NCBI RefSeq assembly: GCF_900109225.1
Contig: NZ_FNZK01000019.1
Span: forward strand, 1-64,000
Length of the DNA stretch: 64,000 nt
Reading direction: 5' to 3'
Source of the DNA: Propionispira arboris
GTDB taxonomy: Bacteria; Bacillota; Negativicutes; Selenomonadales; Selenomonadaceae
Position 1 is the stretch's first letter. Each line of letters begins with the position of its first letter. Below the pieces are notes generated by a model, which saw only the letters and a program-made list of their open reading frames with translations, was not told the origin of the DNA and did no database searches. Positions 44,533-53,051 of the stretch are shown here, one piece after another. A program made the position numbers and the translations under genes.

Positions 44533-44561
44533 ATATTACCACAAAATTCGCAAAATTTCAA
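44533..44561 (-). promoter_or_regulatory. Likely promoter of the methyltransferase gene
   Basis: TTGAAA (44561-44556) and TAATAT (44538-44533) on the minus strand are 17 bases apart; the transcript would carry a leader of about 100 nt including the hairpin at 44453-44488. Confidence 0.45.
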
Positions 44562-44615
44562 GACTTGTATAGTTTCTAGTATAAGCTTATCCTATACTAT
44601 ACGGAGGCGATGAAT

Positions 44616-45068
44616 ATGACGTTTGCTTTAGAAACTATAAAACTGCAACAACTTGCAGCTATACAGGAATTACAGAAATGCAATCAATTCACAGAAAAAT
44701 TTGGTCTTACTTTGACCGAAGAGCAGATTCAAAGACTAGTGAATGAACGCTTTGAAACTTTGCAGGAAAATGGACGCATTGAATTTGGCGAAGGTGTACT
44801 AAAAAAACTCGTTTATGCATTCTGCAGTTCACCTTATCTTTACCAGTTTGATTATGAGGATACGATTGCTGCATTGCAGGAAACTTTTTATTATTTCAAG
44901 AATGAATCCGATGACCGTCTTTCCGATGATGAACTTATTACCTTCATGAAGCAGACCTTTGACGGTAAAGCGCAAGGCTCACTGGAATATCTGGCAGAAA
45001 CCTCGCTTGAGGAACTTTGCCGCAATGCCCGCTATGGTTATAAACTAGACGAAGGAGAGTCTCTATGA
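44616..45068 (+). CDS. DUF6323 family protein
   Basis: 150 aa, all soluble and mostly helical (LQQLAAIQELQKCNQFTEKFGLTLTEEQIQRLV, GRIEFGEGVLKKLVYAFCSSPYL). It resembles DUF6323, found next to DUF6179 in Bacillota; both functions are unknown. The second ATG (44616) has ideal spacing from GGAGG; the first, at 44610, is two bases from it. It overlaps the next gene by four bases. Confidence 0.65.
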   Translation: MTFALETIKLQQLAAIQELQKCNQFTEKFGLTLTEEQIQRLVNERFETLQENGRIEFGEGVLKKLVYAFCSSPYLYQFDYEDTIAALQETFYYFKNESDDRLSDDELITFMKQTFDGKAQGSLEYLAETSLEELCRNARYGYKLDEGESL

Positions 45069-45970
45069 ATACATCGGCTTTGTTTCCATTCATAGATCCA
45101 TTAGTAGACGATTTGAGCTTGCAGGATACGGAACGGCTGCAGATAAAGCTTTGGCAGCTCGTTTCCTACCAAAGCAAGCGTTACACTATGGGGGATAGCA
45201 GTTCACTTCGTATCGAAACAGCAGAGGAACTTTTCACTTCAATCTGCTTCTTGCTGCAACTTTATCAAAGAGAAAGCCATATTCCATGGCAAAAGCTTTT
45301 GGATGCGGATTTCAAAGAACTTTTAAAAGAATCCCGCTCACTTGCAAAAGTCAGGATATCCCAGGCGAAAAGCCTTTATACAAGAACCCAGCAAAGTCTG
45401 CCAAAAATCAAAAACGATTTTCTCGAAGATACACTGACCAATATCGGTATCTTTTTTCAAAAATATGATATATATCTCTTTGCCCATCAGATTCCCTGTA
45501 TAATAGATTATCCTTTAGCCTGTCCTGTTCCTGAAACCCTATATGGTATCGAATACATTTTGCAGTATCTGCAGCAACTACTCATAGAAAATCATTTTCT
45601 GCAATGTTTCTCGATCAGAGATTTGAACTGCCTGTTATCCGTCTATATTCCCAACTACGAATCATCACTTATCAATCTCTATGAGCCAGTTGCTATAAAT
45701 GCCTGGGGACACCAACTGCTCGTACAAACAAACAACACCTTGAATATCAGCCACCAAGAAAAAGGTCTCCTTCAACAGCTTTTCCAACACCTTTCATCAC
45801 CAGAGCTTCACCACTTAGCCGCCGCTTCTGCCAAAAAGCTTACAATCGAACTTTCATTATCCACTCCTATCGAAACAGACTATTTACAGCATACCATCGA
45901 CTCTTTGATTCCCCGCCTAAAAGTCGCTTTAAATGCACAAAATCTAAACGGAATTTTTATGTCATGGTAA
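45065..45970 (+). CDS. DUF6179 family protein
   Basis: 301 aa, soluble and mostly helical, leucine- and glutamine-rich (GIEYILQYLQQLLIENHFLQCFS, LLSVYIPNYESSLINLYEPV). It resembles DUF6179, the usual partner of DUF6323. The ATG overlaps the end of the upstream gene, implying translational coupling and perhaps a complex. No catalytic motif is visible, and I cannot assign a function. Confidence 0.65.
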   Translation: MNTSALFPFIDPLVDDLSLQDTERLQIKLWQLVSYQSKRYTMGDSSSLRIETAEELFTSICFLLQLYQRESHIPWQKLLDADFKELLKESRSLAKVRISQAKSLYTRTQQSLPKIKNDFLEDTLTNIGIFFQKYDIYLFAHQIPCIIDYPLACPVPETLYGIEYILQYLQQLLIENHFLQCFSIRDLNCLLSVYIPNYESSLINLYEPVAINAWGHQLLVQTNNTLNISHQEKGLLQQLFQHLSSPELHHLAAASAKKLTIELSLSTPIETDYLQHTIDSLIPRLKVALNAQNLNGIFMSW

Positions 45971-45990
45971 CCCTATCGTCAGGGGGCAGA

Positions 45991-46146
45991 TTATGCTGCA
46001 AACTTATATTCTATGTCAGCTTTTGCGTTTACAGCGGTCGTAGCTGCCTCCGCTCCATTGTCCATAAGAGACAAAACTATCATCAGAATAAAGATTGCAA
46101 ATTTAAACTTGTTTACTTTGAGTTTTGAATTCAGCAAATTTTCCAT
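45991..46146 (-). CDS. Small 51-aa hydrophobic/secreted protein
   Basis: The ATG at 46146 has a good AAGGAG seven bases upstream. The product has a basic N-terminus (NSKLKVNKFK), a hydrophobic run (FAIFILMIVLSLM) and then a polar tail starting NGAEAATT, fitting either a signal peptide with cleavage after AEA or a single membrane anchor. I do not recognise it. It converges on the DUF6179 gene with a 20-base gap. Confidence 0.5.
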   Translation of the reverse strand: MENLLNSKLKVNKFKFAIFILMIVLSLMDNGAEAATTAVNAKADIEYKFAA

Positions 46147-46203
46147 ATAACTTCTCCTTGCTATTGATACTCGACACGAATATCCCCCATGATGTTTCTT
46201 CAA

Positions 46204-46693
46204 ATTTTATAATGATAACTCTTTTATATGTTGTTACAATGTAAAATCCAAACGATTCTGCTCTCCTACTAAAAAAAAATGATATAATAAATTTATGCTA
46301 ATTTCAATGGTTATAAATGTAAAAATAAATTTAGTTCTTTCCACAATTAATTAAAAAGGCAGTTAGCTATGGAAAGAACCAAAAAGTGGTGCCAATCCAA
46401 CAGACCAAAGAAAGCTATTAGTACACCCTTTTCTACAAGTAGCGCTGGATAAAAAAGAACGATTTAGCACAAACGTATCCCGTTACTTTCTCGTTCAAAT
46501 ACCAAAACTATCGGCTGCATCTTGCATGCATTAACAGTAGCCTCAGCAATAATCATATGACCATCAATTACTTTTTATATGATAGTTTTCAACCGTTTTA
46601 AAGTATAATTCTTCTACATAAACAGGGAATCCTTCAATATTCCTATATAAAACAAATCCCTACCTGACAGCCAGATAGAGATTGTTTTATACA
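46204..46693. other. 490-bp intergenic region with possible gene remnants
   Basis: Both strands contain short open stretches (about 50 codons on plus near 46375-46530, about 36 codons on minus near 46470-46580), without ribosome binding sites or start codons in frame. They look like decayed coding sequence; I could not identify the source. Confidence 0.4.
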
Positions 46694-47077
46694 TCAGTCT
46701 GTATATGCAACAGCACTTATTTCAACTAATTGTGACAAAAAAGCAAAATATGGCACGCCTATAAGAGTTCCCGCGGGGCGGTGCTTCCCTAAGTATTCCT
46801 TGAACAGCTTAATGGCGGAATCCGAATGATCCCCAGCATCTGCCAGATAAATTTCCACATAAGCGAGGTTGGATTTCGTGATGCCAAACTCCGCTAAAAC
46901 ATGATCAAGATTTTTAAGTGTCTGGCGAGTTTGCGTTTCAATATCACCTTCGCCAATAAATATGCCTTCCGAATCATGAGAAAATTGCCCTGAAATATAA
47001 ATCGTGCCATTCACGCTGTAGGCTTGGGAAATACCATGATCCCAAAGATTATGATTATAAGTTTTAATATTAGTCAT
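46694..47077 (-). CDS. RidA/YjgF family enamine/imine deaminase
   Basis: 127 aa trimer-forming fold: AYSVNGTIYISGQFSHD, TLKNLDHVLAEFGITKSNLAYVEIYL and the C-terminal LVEISAVAY with the conserved Glu. Members hydrolyse reactive enamines from PLP enzymes; some have other roles. The usual Arg of the RidA active site is not obvious in the expected position, and HRPAGTLIGV stands where RPAR..V is usual, so it may be a non-canonical member. Divergent from an HxlR regulator. Confidence 0.88.
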   Translation of the reverse strand: MTNIKTYNHNLWDHGISQAYSVNGTIYISGQFSHDSEGIFIGEGDIETQTRQTLKNLDHVLAEFGITKSNLAYVEIYLADAGDHSDSAIKLFKEYLGKHRPAGTLIGVPYFAFLSQLVEISAVAYTD

Positions 47078-47088
47078 TTTCTCTCTCC

Positions 47089-47163
47089 TTTACTTTAAAG
47101 TAAATTTAGTATAACAAGACAGCAAACAAAAAAATAGTACGCACTTTATTGATAGGTACTATT
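47089..47163. promoter_or_regulatory. Operator region between ridA-like and HxlR genes
   Basis: Two palindromes: TTTACTTTAAAGTAAA (47089-47104), and AATAGTAC (47133-47140) with GTACTATT (47156-47163). The second resembles the spaced TAGTAC-type sites used by several HxlR/DUF24 regulators. Confidence 0.55.
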
Positions 47164-47182
47164 AGAAAGGATAGTGTAAATT

Positions 47183-47524
47183 ATGGGAATGGCTGCATAT
47201 AAGGGGCAAGTAAAAAATATCCAAGATACACCTTTTGGATACACCTTGTCAGTGATTGGCGGTAAATGGAAAATGGTTATCATATACCTTTTGGCAGAAA
47301 ACCAGCCAATTCGCTTTAATGAACTAAAAAGACAAATTGGCTCAATTACCTTTAAGATATTGAGTTCACAACTGAAAGAACTGGAATCAGATGGTTTGAT
47401 AGAACGAAAAGAGTATCCTCAAATTCCTCCTAAAGTTGAATACCGTTTAACAGCTAAAGCAGAAACGCTCTTGCCTGTTTTAGAAGGATTATGCGAATGG
47501 GGAGCAAGAAATCAAAATAAATAA
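47183..47524 (+). CDS. HxlR family transcriptional regulator
   Basis: 113 aa winged helix: YTLSVIGGKWKMVIIYLL, RFNELKRQIGSITFKILSSQLKELESDGLIERKEY and PPKVEYRLTAKA. AGAAAGGATAG precedes the ATG. No cysteine lies near the N-terminus, so a redox role like HypR or YodB is not indicated. It probably controls the divergent RidA-like gene and itself. Confidence 0.93.
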   Translation: MGMAAYKGQVKNIQDTPFGYTLSVIGGKWKMVIIYLLAENQPIRFNELKRQIGSITFKILSSQLKELESDGLIERKEYPQIPPKVEYRLTAKAETLLPVLEGLCEWGARNQNK

Positions 47525-47573
47525 GCTGCCCGTTCAGGCAATTTTTTTAATGACTGCCGCCTTTTCATCTAGC

Positions 47574-48653
47574 TTAGAAATGTTTTTTGTTTTTTTCTTT
47601 ACTAAACTTTCGTGCATTTTTCATTCCACCTACCCCTGCGAACATAGTATTAAACTTTTCAATCTCAATCTGTTTTGAATTTAATCTTTCATACTTGGCT
47701 TCTTTTTGGAGCTTCAAATAGTTCGCAAACCGATCCGCTGATACCATCCCATCATTTATGGCTTTTCGCACTGCACAAGCAGGCTCACTCGTATGCGTAC
47801 AATCTTGAAATTTACATTCTCGGGATAGTTCATCAATATCTGCAAAGGCTTTTGACATATCAGCACTTTCAATTCCTAATGCCCGCATTCCCGGTGTGTC
47901 AATAACGACACCTAAACCCGGAAGAGCAATAAGTTCCCGTCTGGTAGTCATATGCCGTCCCTTATCATCATGTCTAATTTTTTTAGTTTCCAAAACATTT
48001 TTACCAACGAGCCTATTTATCAAAGTAGATTTTCCTACACCTGATGAGCCAATAAATGCAACTGTTTTGCCCTTGCCAAGATACTTTTCAATAGATAGTG
48101 CACGGTCGCTTAAACTTGAAGTAACCAACACATCCACTCCACAAGAAACTGTGTTGACTTCAGACAACTTTTCCGTAAGATCCACGCATAAATCCGCTTT
48201 GGTGAGCACGATAACCGGAATGGCCTGACTACTCCAAGCAACACTAAGATATCGCTCCAGCCTACGGATATTAAAATCATTATTAAGTGACATGCAGATA
48301 AAAATAGTATCAATATTTGAGGCTACGACCTGTTCATCCTCCGATGTTCCCGCAGCTTTTCTGATAAAAGCACTTTTTCTTGGCAAAACATGCCGGATGA
48401 TTGCATTCCCCCTGATATTTTCATTACGGTCAAGCATAACGAAATCACCTACTGCCGGAAAATCAGACAAAGTCTTAACCTCAAAACGAAACTTCCCAAA
48501 TATTTCTGCCGACAGCTCGCCCGCCTCCGTTATTACTTTATACATATTTTTGTATTGCGATGCGATTCGGCCTACATAAAGATTCTTGTAAAAATTAGCT
48601 TCAACAACAAACCGTTCACTGAATCCCAAATTTTCCATATCTATTTTGCTCAT
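47574..48653 (-). CDS. rsgA: Ribosome small-subunit-dependent GTPase A
   Basis: About 359 aa. OB-fold N-terminus (VGRIASQYKNMYKVITEAGE), then circularly permuted GTPase motifs in the order G4 (LTKAD), G1 (GSSGVGKSTLINRL), G2-like and G3 (DTPGMRALG), and a C-terminal zinc finger CKFQDCTHTSEPAC. It helps mature the 30S subunit. The ATG at 48653 follows GGAGG; the longer frame begins before that site. Confidence 0.94.
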   Translation of the reverse strand: MSKIDMENLGFSERFVVEANFYKNLYVGRIASQYKNMYKVITEAGELSAEIFGKFRFEVKTLSDFPAVGDFVMLDRNENIRGNAIIRHVLPRKSAFIRKAAGTSEDEQVVASNIDTIFICMSLNNDFNIRRLERYLSVAWSSQAIPVIVLTKADLCVDLTEKLSEVNTVSCGVDVLVTSSLSDRALSIEKYLGKGKTVAFIGSSGVGKSTLINRLVGKNVLETKKIRHDDKGRHMTTRRELIALPGLGVVIDTPGMRALGIESADMSKAFADIDELSRECKFQDCTHTSEPACAVRKAINDGMVSADRFANYLKLQKEAKYERLNSKQIEIEKFNTMFAGVGGMKNARKFSKEKNKKHF

Positions 48654-48771
48654 TTTTACCTCCAAAAGTTAAAAAAAATTCAAAAATCACAATATCACTT
48701 TTAGTTCTTTGATTTTATATCATTATATTTTGTTTCGCAAAAAATGTATTCCCCTTTTTTCTTTCAGAAAA

Positions 48772-48812
48772 AAGAAAGAGAACGCTGCAGTCTGCATAGC
48801 GTTCTCTTTCTT
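48772..48812. terminator. Terminator upstream of rsgA / after the CD3324-family gene
   Basis: AAGAAAGAGAACGCT (48772-48786) and AGCGTTCTCTTTCTT (48798-48812) are exact complements with a T-rich tail on the minus strand. It ends the CD3324-family transcript. Confidence 0.85.
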
Positions 48813-48822
48813 AATAACAAAT

Positions 48823-49092
48823 TCATATTTTCATTTTAGTTAAAATTCCATAAACCGTTTTATCCGACAAAAAATATGTCTTCGCAATTTCTTTTACCGA
48901 AATTCCCGCTGCATATTTCCTAAAAATCTCCTGGTTTCGCGCGAACGTAATCTGCCGACTTTGACCATCCGCATCCCATGGCTGTCGATTATCCTTTTTG
49001 CGAGGAATATAGATGTACTCACCATCAACATATTTTTGGATCGCTGCAAGCAAAGACTCCGGCAATACCGCTTTACCATTCTGATAGCTCAT
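48823..49092 (-). CDS. CD3324-family (Mor-like) small DNA-binding protein
   Basis: 89 aa: YQNGKAVLPESLLAAIQKYVDGEYIYIPRK, then a C-terminal helix-turn-helix (AGISVKEIAKTYFLSDKTVYGIL). This is the CD3324-type pattern, distantly related to Mor phage activators; likely a regulator, target unknown. The ATG at 49092 has GGAGG nine bases upstream. Confidence 0.8.
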   Translation of the reverse strand: MSYQNGKAVLPESLLAAIQKYVDGEYIYIPRKKDNRQPWDADGQSRQITFARNQEIFRKYAAGISVKEIAKTYFLSDKTVYGILTKMKI

Positions 49093-49364
49093 TTTGCTTC
49101 CTCCTAAAGAAAAATATTTTTTAGGATTTAGCAAAAGCTATTCGAGCTTTAATTTTACTACAAACAGCTTTTGCTATTTGTAGTAAACAATCATCGATTT
49201 CATCAACAACTTAATAAGTCATTTCTCCCTTCATCATCAATTAATATTATTTTATATAGATTTTTCTAACATGTCAAACAGCAAACTGCTTATACAACAA
49301 TAGTTTTCAAATTTTATTTTATGATAATATTCCCTTATTATCGCATTCAAAAAGTCCCCATATA

Positions 49365-49418
49365 GATTGACACCTGTTTCAGCATTTTCTTACATTAATA
49401 CTAAAACAGGTGTCAATC
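49365..49418. repeat. Perfect 15-bp inverted repeat without U-run
   Basis: GATTGACACCTGTTT (49365-49379) and AAACAGGTGTCAATC (49404-49418) enclose 24 bases. It lies 37 bases past the last gene of the hut-like operon. No T-run follows on either strand, so it is not a standard terminator; it may protect the 3' end of the mRNA or be a repeat element. The rest of 49093-49455 holds nothing recognisable. Confidence 0.7.
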
Positions 49419-49455
49419 ATGAAGACTTTGAATTATAGATATTTTTATAAAACAA

Positions 49456-50049
49456 TCAACTAACATCCTTGATCGGAGGAGTAACTTCAACGTGTATCAC
49501 GGTAGTCGATTCTACATCCGCATAAATTACAATAGTCTCTATGGCTTTTCTTATATGAATCAAGGTTTCCTTTTTTACTTTTATTCTTTCCAAGTTGGTT
49601 TGCAAAATAAAAGTGCCGTCCACAGAATAAAAAAAGTGTTCTTTTCCTTTCATTATAATTTTTTTAGGCAAATGAATATATGCCTGCAGATTGACTTTCG
49701 ATCCACTATTCTTTCGTACCATAACATTAAAATCTTTACAGCATCCCCAGCTGACTGTATCATCAGCACCGTCAAATGCATCAACGACAAACGGCTGAAG
49801 CATTTGACTCACTTGATTCTTATGCTGTAACCTAATGTTATTTTCCAAAACCATAAGAAACCGATCATAGTTGGGAAGCTCTGTAAAAATCGATTTTTCA
49901 ATTTCTACGGTTGCTGAACTAATCCTAAGTAAAAAGTTTCGTTCAGCATAACGACTGTTAGTTGGTGTAATGTAAAGTTCTGTAGTTGTGCCACCCGACC
50001 ATTTCGTTGTATTTTGATCTCTTTTCTCAAATATTTCTATGTTCATCAT
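49456..50049 (-). CDS. hutD: HutD family protein
   Basis: 197 aa cupin-like fold: TKWSGGTTTELYI, FLLRISSATVE and FTELPNYDRFLMVLENNI are typical of HutD, a conserved protein of histidine-use operons thought to moderate the pathway; its reaction is unknown. It is the last gene of the operon, ten bases after the ABC ATPase gene. Its presence supports a true hut-type pathway. Confidence 0.88.
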   Translation of the reverse strand: MMNIEIFEKRDQNTTKWSGGTTTELYITPTNSRYAERNFLLRISSATVEIEKSIFTELPNYDRFLMVLENNIRLQHKNQVSQMLQPFVVDAFDGADDTVSWGCCKDFNVMVRKNSGSKVNLQAYIHLPKKIIMKGKEHFFYSVDGTFILQTNLERIKVKKETLIHIRKAIETIVIYADVESTTVIHVEVTPPIKDVS

Positions 50050-50059
50050 CGTTTTACCA

Positions 50060-50866
50060 TCAGGCTCCCGTTTGAACGCCTTTCAATAGCTTCATACTTT
50101 CCGTACGAATAAGTTCTGTCGCCTGAGCCTTATATTCCATAAATTTTTGTGTTGTTTTTACATGATAATCTCTTGGTCTTTCTAAAGAAATATTTAATAT
50201 TTCTTTAATTTTTCCTGGACGCGAGCTCATTAAAGCTACACGATCTGCTAAAAAAATAGCTTCATCAATATCATGTGTAACCATAAGAATCATCTTAGGC
50301 GATTTTTGCCATACATCAAGCAGTAATTCCTGCATGACCCCTCGCGTTTGCATATCTAAGGCACCAAATGGTTCATCCAATAATAAAATATCGGGATTAT
50401 TAGCTAAAGCCCTGGCAATTGCAACCCGTTGCCGCATGCCACCAGATAAAGAATTGGGATGTTGATGTTCAAATCCTCTAAGGCCCACTAAATCAATGTA
50501 ATGAGCCGCAATTTCTTTTGCATTTTTAGTGTTTATTTTTTGTTGTTTCAACCCAAATTGAATATTTTCTGAAACACTCATCCACGGAAAAAGAGTATAT
50601 GCTTGAAATACCATTCCTCTATCAGCTCCAGGACCAGTAAGTTCTTTTCCACAATGCATAATTTTCCCCTGCGTTGCTTTTTCAAGACCGCAAATGATCC
50701 GCAGTAACGTACTTTTACCACAACCAGAAGTTCCTAATAAAGACACAAATTCTTTTGGTTTTACATGTAAATTTATCTCATCTAAAGCAAAAACATCACC
50801 ATTTTTACTAGGATAAATTTTGCTTACACCTATAACATCAAGCCCTTGTTCTATCTGTGTGTTCAT
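50060..50866 (-). CDS. ABC transporter ATP-binding protein (TauB/SsuB family)
   Basis: 268 aa. Walker A LLGTSGCGKSTLLRI, signature LSGGMRQRVAIARAL, Walker B ILLLDEPFGALD and switch His VTHDIDEA. This family powers uptake of taurine, sulfonates, nitrate, pyrimidines and similar small anions or heterocycles. The ATG at 50866 has AAGGAAGG upstream. It works with the permease (50883) and the lipoprotein (55146), whose gene is separated by hutU and hutI. Confidence 0.9.
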   Translation of the reverse strand: MNTQIEQGLDVIGVSKIYPSKNGDVFALDEINLHVKPKEFVSLLGTSGCGKSTLLRIICGLEKATQGKIMHCGKELTGPGADRGMVFQAYTLFPWMSVSENIQFGLKQQKINTKNAKEIAAHYIDLVGLRGFEHQHPNSLSGGMRQRVAIARALANNPDILLLDEPFGALDMQTRGVMQELLLDVWQKSPKMILMVTHDIDEAIFLADRVALMSSRPGKIKEILNISLERPRDYHVKTTQKFMEYKAQATELIRTESMKLLKGVQTGA

Positions 50867-50882
50867 AAAATTACACCTTCCT

Positions 50883-51776
50883 TCAATGACTATCTTTATT
50901 CCAGTAAAACAATTGGTTATGACCTTCTTTAAACAAAATATCAATAATCATTCCTATAAATCCAATTGTTAAAATCCCCACAAAAATACGAGATGTATCC
51001 ATCATTCGCTGTGACTGAATAATCATATAGCCGATCCCCGAGGAAGCTCCTACCATTTCAGCAACAATAACATAAGTCCACGCCCATCCAAGCACGGTTC
51101 TCAAGGTATCCACAATATCTGGCATTGCTTTTGGTAAAATAACTTTCCAGAGAACATCCCATTTTGAAGTTCCTAACGTATACGAAACCTCAATCATCGA
51201 CATGGGAACATTGCGGACATTTGTTGCAATCATCAAAATAAGTTGGGGTAAACTGCCCAAAATAATAATAGCTATTTTTTCCGACTCATCAATGCCTATC
51301 CATAAAATAAATAAAGGAATAAACGCCGATGCTGGTAAATAACGAATAAATGAAAAAACATATTCCAGCAAAGCCGAAGCTGGTGCATAGGTTCCTATTA
51401 AAAGCCCCAGTGGTATAGCAATTACAACAGAAATAAAAAATCCACTCATAACCCGATATACTGTCATTTCAATGCCTTTCAGAAAGTCTCCATCCGACAA
51501 TAAATCAATTGCAACATGCACGGTATTTTCTATTGTTGGTAAAAACAATGCATCTACGGTCCCAGAAGCTGTCAAAAACATCCATAGTAAAATAATAGAA
51601 AGAAAAGCTCCTACAGCAAGTAGTATTGTATAAACTTTTTTTATTCTGCCCTTCGGCGTAAAAGCATCCTTTAATTTAGTAATTATTTTTCTTTCTGTTT
51701 TTAAATTACGGTTTGCTGTTTGCTCTTTTGCAATAAACATTGGCTCTACCTGCATATTTACTTTTTCATTCACCAT
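50883..51776 (-). CDS. ABC transporter permease (TauC/SsuC family)
   Basis: 297 aa with six or so membrane segments (first about 50-75) and the binding-protein-dependent transport motif region LGTSKWDVLWKVILPKAMPDIVDTLR. It forms the membrane channel for the ATPase next to it. The ATG overlaps the hutI stop by seven bases, implying coupling. The N-terminal 45 residues are an extra cytoplasmic tail. Confidence 0.9.
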   Translation of the reverse strand: MVNEKVNMQVEPMFIAKEQTANRNLKTERKIITKLKDAFTPKGRIKKVYTILLAVGAFLSIILLWMFLTASGTVDALFLPTIENTVHVAIDLLSDGDFLKGIEMTVYRVMSGFFISVVIAIPLGLLIGTYAPASALLEYVFSFIRYLPASAFIPLFILWIGIDESEKIAIIILGSLPQLILMIATNVRNVPMSMIEVSYTLGTSKWDVLWKVILPKAMPDIVDTLRTVLGWAWTYVIVAEMVGASSGIGYMIIQSQRMMDTSRIFVGILTIGFIGMIIDILFKEGHNQLFYWNKDSH

Positions 51777-53017
51777 AAGAATTCACCATCCTTTATTACA
51801 TGTTGAACAATATTAATGCCCGTATGATATACCAAAAAACGATAGTCCGGATATGCTAGTAATAATATGTCGGCTCTTTTTCCCGGTTCAATGCTGCCGA
51901 CAGAATCTGCCTGATCGATTGCCGCTGCAGCATTCAACGTAATCGCGGTTAAAGCTTCTTCCAATGTCATACACATTGAAATCACTGCCAAGGCTAATAT
52001 TAATGGTATAGAATACGTATAGCAGCTTCCCGGATTAAAATCACTTGCTAAAGCAACTGCACAGCCAGCATCAATCATTTTTCTTGCCGGAGCAAATGGT
52101 TTTCTCATACAAAAAGCTGTTGCCGGTAAAAGAACTGCTATTGTATTACCTGAAGACAAGGCTTGGATATCTGCTTCCGTAACGGCTAATAAATGATCGG
52201 CGGAAATGGCTTTTAGTTTATGAGCTAAAGCTGCTCCCCCTATAGAATTAATTTCATCCGCATGCATTTTTAATTTAAAACCCATCTGAGCTGCTCTTGA
52301 TAAGAAACGTTCGGATTGTTCCAAAGAAAAAACGTCAGGTTCACAGAACACATCACAAAAATCCGCTAAATTTTCTTTTTTAACCTGCGTTAATACATCG
52401 CTCACTAAAAAATCTATATATTGATCGCCATTCCCCTTATATTCTGGCGGAACGGCATGCGCTCCTAAAAAAGTTGTTTGTAATGAAATCGGCAAATCCT
52501 GATTCAAGCGATGCATAACACGAAGCTGTTTCAGTTCTGTATCTTTATCTAACCCATAACCACTTTTTCCCTCTACCGAAGTAACTCCCAATTTCAGCAT
52601 ATTGTTCAAGACAGCCCGACCACTTTGATATAGACTTTCTTCTGAGCTGTCTCTTGTTGACTGCATAGTGGAACAAATACCACCACCTTGCTTCAAAAGT
52701 TCCAAATAAGGAACACCTGCCAAACGATCCATGAATTCGTCCGCGCGACTTCCACCAAAGAGAAAATGTGTATGTGGATCAATAAAGCCGGGAATCGCAC
52801 ATTTCCCCTGAGCATTTACAATTTTAAAATCATCACCATTTTTTTTCGCATAGGTCTCAACCTCAGCATTGTTACCGACTTTTTCAATAATTCCGGCTTC
52901 AATATAAATTGCCGCATTTTCCTGAATTTCGATCTGTTGCATTGCATTTCCATGCCGTGCTGATTTTCCTTTTGAAGTAACAAGCTGCGAGATATTTTGA
53001 ATTAAGAGTTTTTCCAT
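51770..53017 (-). CDS. hutI: Imidazolonepropionase
   Basis: 415 aa amidohydrolase: metal ligands PGFIDPHTHFLFGGSR and KMHADEINSIGGA, ASDFNPGSCYTYSIPLIL, and the C-terminal NAAAAIDQADSVGSIEPGKRADILLL, all as in HutI. It opens imidazolone-5-propionate to N-formimino-L-glutamate. The ATG at 53017 follows GGGAGGATGGGAAGG; the longer frame crosses it. It directly follows hutU in pathway order. Confidence 0.93.
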   Translation of the reverse strand: MEKLLIQNISQLVTSKGKSARHGNAMQQIEIQENAAIYIEAGIIEKVGNNAEVETYAKKNGDDFKIVNAQGKCAIPGFIDPHTHFLFGGSRADEFMDRLAGVPYLELLKQGGGICSTMQSTRDSSEESLYQSGRAVLNNMLKLGVTSVEGKSGYGLDKDTELKQLRVMHRLNQDLPISLQTTFLGAHAVPPEYKGNGDQYIDFLVSDVLTQVKKENLADFCDVFCEPDVFSLEQSERFLSRAAQMGFKLKMHADEINSIGGAALAHKLKAISADHLLAVTEADIQALSSGNTIAVLLPATAFCMRKPFAPARKMIDAGCAVALASDFNPGSCYTYSIPLILALAVISMCMTLEEALTAITLNAAAAIDQADSVGSIEPGKRADILLLAYPDYRFLVYHTGINIVQHVIKDGEFLW

Positions 53018-53051
53018 GTTCCTTCCCATCCTCCCAGTCCTTTTTCTAAAA

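Noticed and set aside
46204-46693. Two partial frames as real genes
   Set aside because: They are interrupted by stops, lack starts and ribosome binding sites, and show no recognisable motif.
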